This document shows, piece by piece, positions 5,954-9,556 of a DNA stretch of 9,556 nucleotides (position 1 is the first letter of the stretch; each line of letters opens with the position of its first letter). Source of the stretch: a bacterium UBA3756. GTDB taxonomy: Bacteria; Bacteroidota; Bacteroidia; Bacteroidales; Bacteroidaceae. The notes beneath the pieces are model-generated. The model saw nothing but the letters and a program-made list of their open reading frames with translations, made no database searches and was not told the DNA's origin. A program made the translations under genes and the position numbers. The stretch covers positions 1-9,556 of the forward strand of contig DFGG01000135.1 in assembly GCA_002371695.1 (NCBI GenBank). Direction: 5' to 3'.

Positions 5954-5961
5954 CAAATTTA
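5954..5961 (-). promoter_or_regulatory. -7 promoter box of the lipoprotein/sigma-barrel operon
   Basis: The minus strand reads TAAATTTG followed by C. The start of transcription falls about 20 bases before the ATG at 5931. The -33 position (about 5982-5985) reads TCAC instead of TTTG, unlike four other promoters in the window. This is compatible with control by an alternative sigma factor, possibly the one encoded by the operon, or by an activator. The surrounding word TTAAATTTGC is shared with the outer-membrane protein promoter. Confidence 0.55.
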
Positions 5962-6085
5962 ACCATTTCTGCCTATATAGTGTGAGATAGTCGGCAAAGA
6001 CTGCATGCAGAGTATGCGTTTTTAGACTTTCTTAACACACTGGCGGCAACAGAAACCGTAAATTGTGTAAGCAGATTACGGCTTT

Positions 6086-6173
6086 TTATTCGTACCTCTG
6101 GCTCCGCCGAAGGTACTCACGTTCGGAAAAGTCCAAATAAATTTGGCTTTTCGCTCACTTATTCGTACCTTTG
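6086..6173. repeat. Composite palindromic element carrying the DUF3737 gene promoter
   Basis: The 12-mer TTATTCGTACCT occurs at 6086-6097 and 6159-6170. GTACCT (6092-6097) is inverted as AGGTAC (6111-6116), which is inverted again by GTACCT at 6165-6170. Inside lies an imperfect palindrome around 6127-6151: AAAAG-t-CCAAAT, then ATTTGG-CTTTT. The right edge is the -7 box of the downstream gene and the central palindrome supplies its -33 box. The layout resembles an intergenic repeat I recall from other Bacteroidales genomes, but copy number could not be checked. The rest of the 264-base gap (5932-6195) holds the lipoprotein promoter, the palindrome CTGCATGCAG at 6001-6010, and nothing else clear. 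Confidence 0.6.
6142..6173 (+). promoter_or_regulatory. Promoter of the DUF3737-patB operon
   Basis: TTTG (6142-6145), 20 bases, then TACCTTTG (6166-6173), followed by C, fully matches the Bacteroidetes consensus. Transcription would start about 15-20 bases before the ATG at 6196. Confidence 0.8.
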
Positions 6174-6195
6174 CATCCGATTTAGAAATAAGATA

Positions 6196-7041
6196 ATGGA
6201 ACTGATTAAAGACAAGACATTCGGGGGCGAGAGGCCCCTGTTCGCCACACATGACTTGAGACTTGAGAATGTGACGATCACTGACGGCGAGTCGGGCATC
6301 AAGCAATGCCAGCGCATGGAGGCTTACGACTGTAAGTTCTACGGCAAATACCCCTGGTGGCACGTCGACGGTGCCCGCATCGAGAACTGCTACTTCGCCC
6401 TGGGCTCACGCTCGGCCATCTGGTATACCAACGACCTGGTGATGAAGGACTGCCGCATCGACGCGCCCAAGTTCTTCCGTGAGATGAAGAACCTGGAACT
6501 GGAGAACGTACAGATTACCGATGCCGACGAGACCTTCTGGAAGGTGGACGGCATCAAGATCAAGAACGTGAAGCTGCATGGCGGCACCTACCCTTTTATG
6601 TTCTCGCAGAACATCTACGTAGACGGACTGGAGAGCGACTCGAAGTACGTGTTCCAGTACTGCAAGAACGTGGAGGTACACAATGCCAAGATCCTGACGA
6701 AGGACTCCTTCTGGGAGTGCGAGAACGTGACCATCTACGACTCCGTGCTCGACGGTGAATACCTGGCATGGCACTCGAAGAACGTACGTCTGGTGAACTG
6801 TCACCTGGCAGGTGAGCAACTGCTCTGCTATACCGACAACCTGGTGCTGGAGAACTGCACTTTCGACCGTCTGTGCGACCGTGTGTTCGAGTACTCCACC
6901 GTGGAGGCCGACATCCGCGGGCACATCGAGAACATCAAGAACCCCACGAGCGGGCATATCGTGGCAGACTCCATCGGCAGCATCACCATCGACGAGAACG
7001 TGCGCCAGCCGAACAATTGTGTGATAGAAACGAGAGGATAA
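6196..7041 (+). CDS. DUF3737-family right-handed beta-helix protein
   Basis: The 281-residue product has no signal peptide and should be cytoplasmic. It consists of about ten repeats of 18-21 residues, each an aromatic-containing turn followed by a strand ending in N-C/V/A, for example WHVDGARIENC (55-65), FWKVDGIKIKNV (114-125) and AWHSKNVRLVNC (191-202). This is the pattern of a pectate-lyase-like parallel beta-helix and matches, from memory, the DUF3737 family, whose activity is not known. The opening FGGERPLFATHDLRLENVTI also fits. No catalytic site of a carbohydrate lyase can be identified. It is separated by 11 bases from the PatB-type gene and has its own promoter, so the two are almost certainly one operon. 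Confidence 0.82.
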   Translation: MELIKDKTFGGERPLFATHDLRLENVTITDGESGIKQCQRMEAYDCKFYGKYPWWHVDGARIENCYFALGSRSAIWYTNDLVMKDCRIDAPKFFREMKNLELENVQITDADETFWKVDGIKIKNVKLHGGTYPFMFSQNIYVDGLESDSKYVFQYCKNVEVHNAKILTKDSFWECENVTIYDSVLDGEYLAWHSKNVRLVNCHLAGEQLLCYTDNLVLENCTFDRLCDRVFEYSTVEADIRGHIENIKNPTSGHIVADSIGSITIDENVRQPNNCVIETRG

Positions 7042-7052
7042 TAAGCAAGGAA

Positions 7053-8195
7053 ATGAAATACAACTTTGACGAACCTGTAGTGCGCAGGGGAACGAACTGC
7101 GTGAAGTGGGATGAGACTGCCGACCCAGACATCATCCCCATGTGGGTGGCTGATATGGACTTCCGTGTGGCACCAGCCATCCAGAAAGCCTTGGAAGACC
7201 GCGTGGCTCATGGTGTTTTCGGCTATAACATCGTGCCGGAGAGCTACTACGAGGCCGTCATCTCATGGTTCCGCCGGCGCCATCAGTGGGAGATCAGCCG
7301 GGAATCCATCCTCTACACCACGGCTGTCGTACCAGCTGTTTCATGCGTCATCAAAGCTCTCACCATGCCTGGCGAGAAAGTGCTCATCCTGTCACCCGCC
7401 TACAATTGCTTCTTCTCCAGCATCCGGAACAATGGCTGCGAGGTGCTGGAAAGCCCGCTTGCAAGTGAGTTTAAAGTAGATTGGCAGGACTTCGAGCAGA
7501 AGTGCGCCGACGAGAAGACCACCCTCTTCCTGCTCTGCAATCCCCACAACCCCTGCGGACGGGTATGGACCCGCGAGGAACTGCAGCGAATGTACGACAT
7601 CTGTCACCGCCACGGGGTCACCGTCATCAGCGACGAGATCCACTGCGAGCTCATCATGCCAGGCTATGAGTTTGTGCCCTTCGGCACCGTCACCGACGAC
7701 TGCGTGGTGATGAACTCCCCCTCGAAGAATTTCAATACCGCAGGACTACAGATAGCCAACATCATCTGCACCAACCCTGAGTGGCGCCGTCGTATCGATC
7801 GTGCCATCAATATCAATGAGGTGTGCGACGTCAATCCTTTCGGTATCGTGGCCCTACAGGCAGCCTACAACGATAGCGAGGACTGGCTCGATGCGCTGAA
7901 CCTCTACCTGTGGGAAAACTACAAGGCCCTCTGCGACTTCTTTGCCCGGGAAATGCCACAACTGAAGGTGACGCGCCTCGAAGGCACCTATCTCGTATGG
8001 GTAGACCACAGTGCCCTCGGCATCAGTACCGACGAGTTCTTCAATCGTCTGCTCAACGAAGGCCGCGTCTGGGTATCAGCAGGTACGATGTATGGTCCAC
8101 AGACAGGCGAAGGCTTCATCCGCATCAACATCGCCTGTCCGCGAAGCCAGCTCAACGAAGCCCTCAGGCGTATAGCCAGTGTCGTCAATTCCTGA
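7053..8195 (+). CDS. patB: MalY/PatB-type PLP-dependent cystathionine beta-lyase/aminotransferase
   Basis: The 380-residue product is a fold-type I PLP enzyme of the MalY/PatB family. These enzymes cleave the C-S bond of cystathionine or cysteine conjugates, giving a thiol, pyruvate and ammonia. Visible family marks are the opening IIPMWVADMDF (28-37), FGY with Y58, CNPHNPCGRVW (162-172), SDEIH with D194, the PLP lysine K225 in SPSKNFNTAGL, and FIRIN with R357 for the substrate carboxylate. Length is normal. The start is ATG 7053, preceded by AAGGAA and 11 bases after the DUF3737 stop; longer upstream frames run into that gene. The exact substrate (methionine pathway, other thiols, or transamination) cannot be set. 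The 3' end overlaps the convergent phosphatase gene by 11 bp. Confidence 0.9.
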   Translation: MKYNFDEPVVRRGTNCVKWDETADPDIIPMWVADMDFRVAPAIQKALEDRVAHGVFGYNIVPESYYEAVISWFRRRHQWEISRESILYTTAVVPAVSCVIKALTMPGEKVLILSPAYNCFFSSIRNNGCEVLESPLASEFKVDWQDFEQKCADEKTTLFLLCNPHNPCGRVWTREELQRMYDICHRHGVTVISDEIHCELIMPGYEFVPFGTVTDDCVVMNSPSKNFNTAGLQIANIICTNPEWRRRIDRAININEVCDVNPFGIVALQAAYNDSEDWLDALNLYLWENYKALCDFFAREMPQLKVTRLEGTYLVWVDHSALGISTDEFFNRLLNEGRVWVSAGTMYGPQTGEGFIRINIACPRSQLNEALRRIASVVNS

Positions 8196-8202
8196 CACTG
8201 GC
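8175..8202. other. Perfect 9-bp inverted repeat across both stop codons of convergent genes
   Basis: GCCAGTGTC (8175-8183) and GACACTGGC (8194-8202) form a perfect stem with a 10-base loop. It straddles the 11-bp overlap of the patB and phosphatase genes and contains parts of both stop codons. Neither strand has a T-run after the stem, so it is not a classical intrinsic terminator, though it could form in either transcript. Because the arms are coding on both strands, both proteins end with the same three residues ASV shortly before their C-termini. Confidence 0.65.
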
Positions 8203-9450
8203 CATACGCTTCTGGTAGAACTCCCTGAAATCACTCCATTTGTAATAAGGAGCCTGTGTCGTAGGCACAGGCAACGTAGCTTCGCAACCGTTCAGCAGAC
8301 ATTTTACGAGGATATCGTCCGTAGCCTTTTTCCCTTTGTAGAAGATTAGCTGGATGTTGCTGGCCTTGCAGGTCTGCCAGTTCTGGTAGATATTCTTCAC
8401 CTCATAGGGATCCTCGGGGTCGGTATCTGCACCATTGAGGCCCAACAATACGGTCAGCGGCCCGATATAGGTGTCGTGACCGAAGCGCAAGTCAGCAATA
8501 TGGTCGCTCGAACCATCGACGACAGCATCAGCCTTTTTGATAAAGTCCTCCAGAATCGGTATCACATTGTACTGCGGCTCAAACACCCAGGCATAACTAC
8601 CCAGGTTCGACTGTTCCCACTGAGCAGCAATCTCCTCATCGGTGAGAATACCGTCCATCATGCCCTCATGGTCGATGCTGGGCAGCGTGGTGTAGAAGCT
8701 GATCAGGTTGGAGGCGATGCGCTTCATATTGCCTGGCAGGCCCTCTGTGCTGGTGAAGATACGGGGGATTATCTTCTCCTGCAGCGAGTTGTCATACTTG
8801 AACTTGTCACGGTTCTTCTCGAAGCGAGGCTTCACCTTGGGGAATTTCCGCTTATTAGGATTCTGATTGTCATCAGGCACCACGGCATCGAGGGTGAATC
8901 GCGACGACTGCTCACGGATCTCTATCTTCGGATTGCACTGCACCAGTTCCTGACAGAAGGCCGACATGCTGAGTACACACCGCCCGGATAGCGACGATAC
9001 TGCCAGCACATTGCCACCATTCTTGAATACATCCGTAAAACGGTTGTACATCGTACGGGCTATCTGCTGATGCTGTTCCCATCCCAGCTGCGTCAACTCG
9101 CTCACACCTGTCGTCAGCTCTTTCTTAGCCGCCATGAACTTGTCGTGGAAGGCTTCTCCGCGCTCTGTCAGCAAGTGCTTCTGATGGGCCACGGTGAGCA
9201 GTGTGTCGAGTTCCTTGTAGAGGAAACCATTCCAGTAATAGCGCGAGCCGTGACGAGCGTAGTGGCTGATGTAAAAAGGCTTATAACCTTTGGGCGATTT
9301 CGTCAGATCGCACTTCTCCTGCTGATAGGGGTAGTCGTTGCCGTAGGCCTTACGAGGATTCTCTTTCAGCTGATCGAGAGCCGAGGGTCGCTGCGCTCCG
9401 GCTGTCAGCACCAGAAGCATCAGCATCAGGATGGTCATTAATTTCTTCAT
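8185..9450 (-). CDS. Secreted histidine acid phosphatase (His_Phos_2 family, phytase/MINPP-like)
   Basis: The 421-residue product starts with a Sec signal peptide (MKKLMTILMLMLLVLTAGAQ, probable cut near residue 19) and should be periplasmic or exported. The catalytic motif RHGSR (R66, H67, G68) follows ISHYA, and the proton-donor motif HD (H325, D326) lies in RFGHDTYIGPL. These identify a histidine phosphatase of the acid phosphatase branch, which attacks phosphomonoesters such as sugar phosphates or inositol phosphates. The MINPP-type inositol phosphatases usually have HAE at the second site, so HD argues for a general acid phosphatase rather than a true MINPP. Four cysteines (C158, C166, C361, C389 among others) could form disulfides. 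It has its own promoter and overlaps patB tail-to-tail. The substrate is not determined. Confidence 0.87.
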   Translation of the reverse strand: MKKLMTILMLMLLVLTAGAQRPSALDQLKENPRKAYGNDYPYQQEKCDLTKSPKGYKPFYISHYARHGSRYYWNGFLYKELDTLLTVAHQKHLLTERGEAFHDKFMAAKKELTTGVSELTQLGWEQHQQIARTMYNRFTDVFKNGGNVLAVSSLSGRCVLSMSAFCQELVQCNPKIEIREQSSRFTLDAVVPDDNQNPNKRKFPKVKPRFEKNRDKFKYDNSLQEKIIPRIFTSTEGLPGNMKRIASNLISFYTTLPSIDHEGMMDGILTDEEIAAQWEQSNLGSYAWVFEPQYNVIPILEDFIKKADAVVDGSSDHIADLRFGHDTYIGPLTVLLGLNGADTDPEDPYEVKNIYQNWQTCKASNIQLIFYKGKKATDDILVKCLLNGCEATLPVPTTQAPYYKWSDFREFYQKRMASVRN

Positions 9451-9481
9451 TGCGATAAGCCTTTAGTTGAACAATCTGCTA

Positions 9482-9513
9482 CAAAGATACGGAAAAACTG
9501 GTGAAACGCCAAA
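9482..9513 (-). promoter_or_regulatory. Promoter of the histidine acid phosphatase gene
   Basis: The minus strand shows TTTG (complement of 9510-9513), 20 bases, then TATCTTTG (complement of 9482-9489). This is a full -33/-7 match with the same spacing as three other promoters here. The leader to the ATG at 9450 is about 25-30 bases. Confidence 0.8.
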
Positions 9514-9556
9514 TAAATCTCCGACTTATTACCATCAGTTGATCAGATACGTCTTC

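Noticed and set aside
6056..6088. CCGTAA/TTACGG stem followed by a T-run, as a plus-strand terminator
   Set aside because: The stem is only 6 bp with a 14-base loop, and no plus-strand gene ends nearby that it could serve.
6406..6957. Antisense frame within the DUF3737 gene
   Set aside because: It arises from the regular beta-helix repeats read on the opposite strand and has no independent start signals.
6873..7052. Upstream extension of the patB frame
   Set aside because: It overlaps the DUF3737 gene out of frame and reads as low-complexity Arg/His-rich sequence. The standard MalY/PatB N-terminus begins at 7053.
9509..9535. Partial likeness to the 6086-6173 element (CCAAATAAAT and CTTATT)
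   Set aside because: Only short AT-rich words match, the spacing differs and the orientation relative to the promoter is opposite; probably chance.
9535..9556. Possible end of another minus-strand gene (reads KTYLIN then TGA at 9535-9537)
   Set aside because: Only six codons are visible at the window edge, and other frames are open too, so coding cannot be supported.

Overview
The window looks like a chromosomal segment from a Bacteroidales bacterium, most likely Prevotella or a close relative. The evidence is the promoter grammar: several genes are preceded by the Bacteroidetes-type -7 box TAnnTTTG, often with TTTG exactly 20 bases upstream, and strong Shine-Dalgarno sequences are absent. 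The protein content agrees: an SCDNSDD-type lipoprotein, small outer-membrane beta-barrels ending in hydrophobic strands, a 7-TM AraC regulator, and signal peptides of the form MKK...AQ. Species cannot be fixed from the sequence alone. No rRNA, tRNA, CRISPR array, transposase or phage gene was seen.

Layout from left to right. (1) Bases 3-71 read as the tail of a Kelch-like protein cut by the window edge, followed by a 19-bp inverted repeat and a minus-strand terminator. (2) A small outer-membrane beta-barrel gene (minus) is divergent from a 7-TM AraC-family regulator gene (plus). Midway between their -7 boxes lie three copies of an 11-bp sequence spaced exactly 21 bp apart. (3) An SDR oxidoreductase (minus) overlaps the AraC gene tail-to-tail and is divergent from an Lrp/AsnC regulator (plus); their -33 boxes are almost adjacent and lie inside a dyad. 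(4) A two-gene minus-strand operon follows: a lipoprotein, then a 547-residue protein that joins an ECF-type sigma factor to one transmembrane helix, a proline-rich linker and an outer-membrane beta-barrel. (5) A composite palindromic repeat carries the promoter of a plus-strand pair, a DUF3737-type beta-helix protein and a MalY/PatB-type C-S lyase/aminotransferase. (6) A secreted histidine acid phosphatase (minus) overlaps the lyase gene tail-to-tail, with a 9-bp-arm hairpin across both stop codons.

The most interesting object is the sigma-TM-linker-barrel polypeptide at 3684-5327. If it is made as one chain, it could physically connect the outer membrane to RNA polymerase across both membranes and the periplasm. 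The window also holds a membrane-embedded AraC regulator with an iterated 21-bp candidate operator next to an outer-membrane protein gene. Two of the three regulators here are therefore predicted to be membrane-anchored. The promoters linked to them (OMP, AraC, lipoprotein-sigma) all lack the -33 TTTG found at the other four promoters, which is consistent with activator or alternative-sigma dependence.
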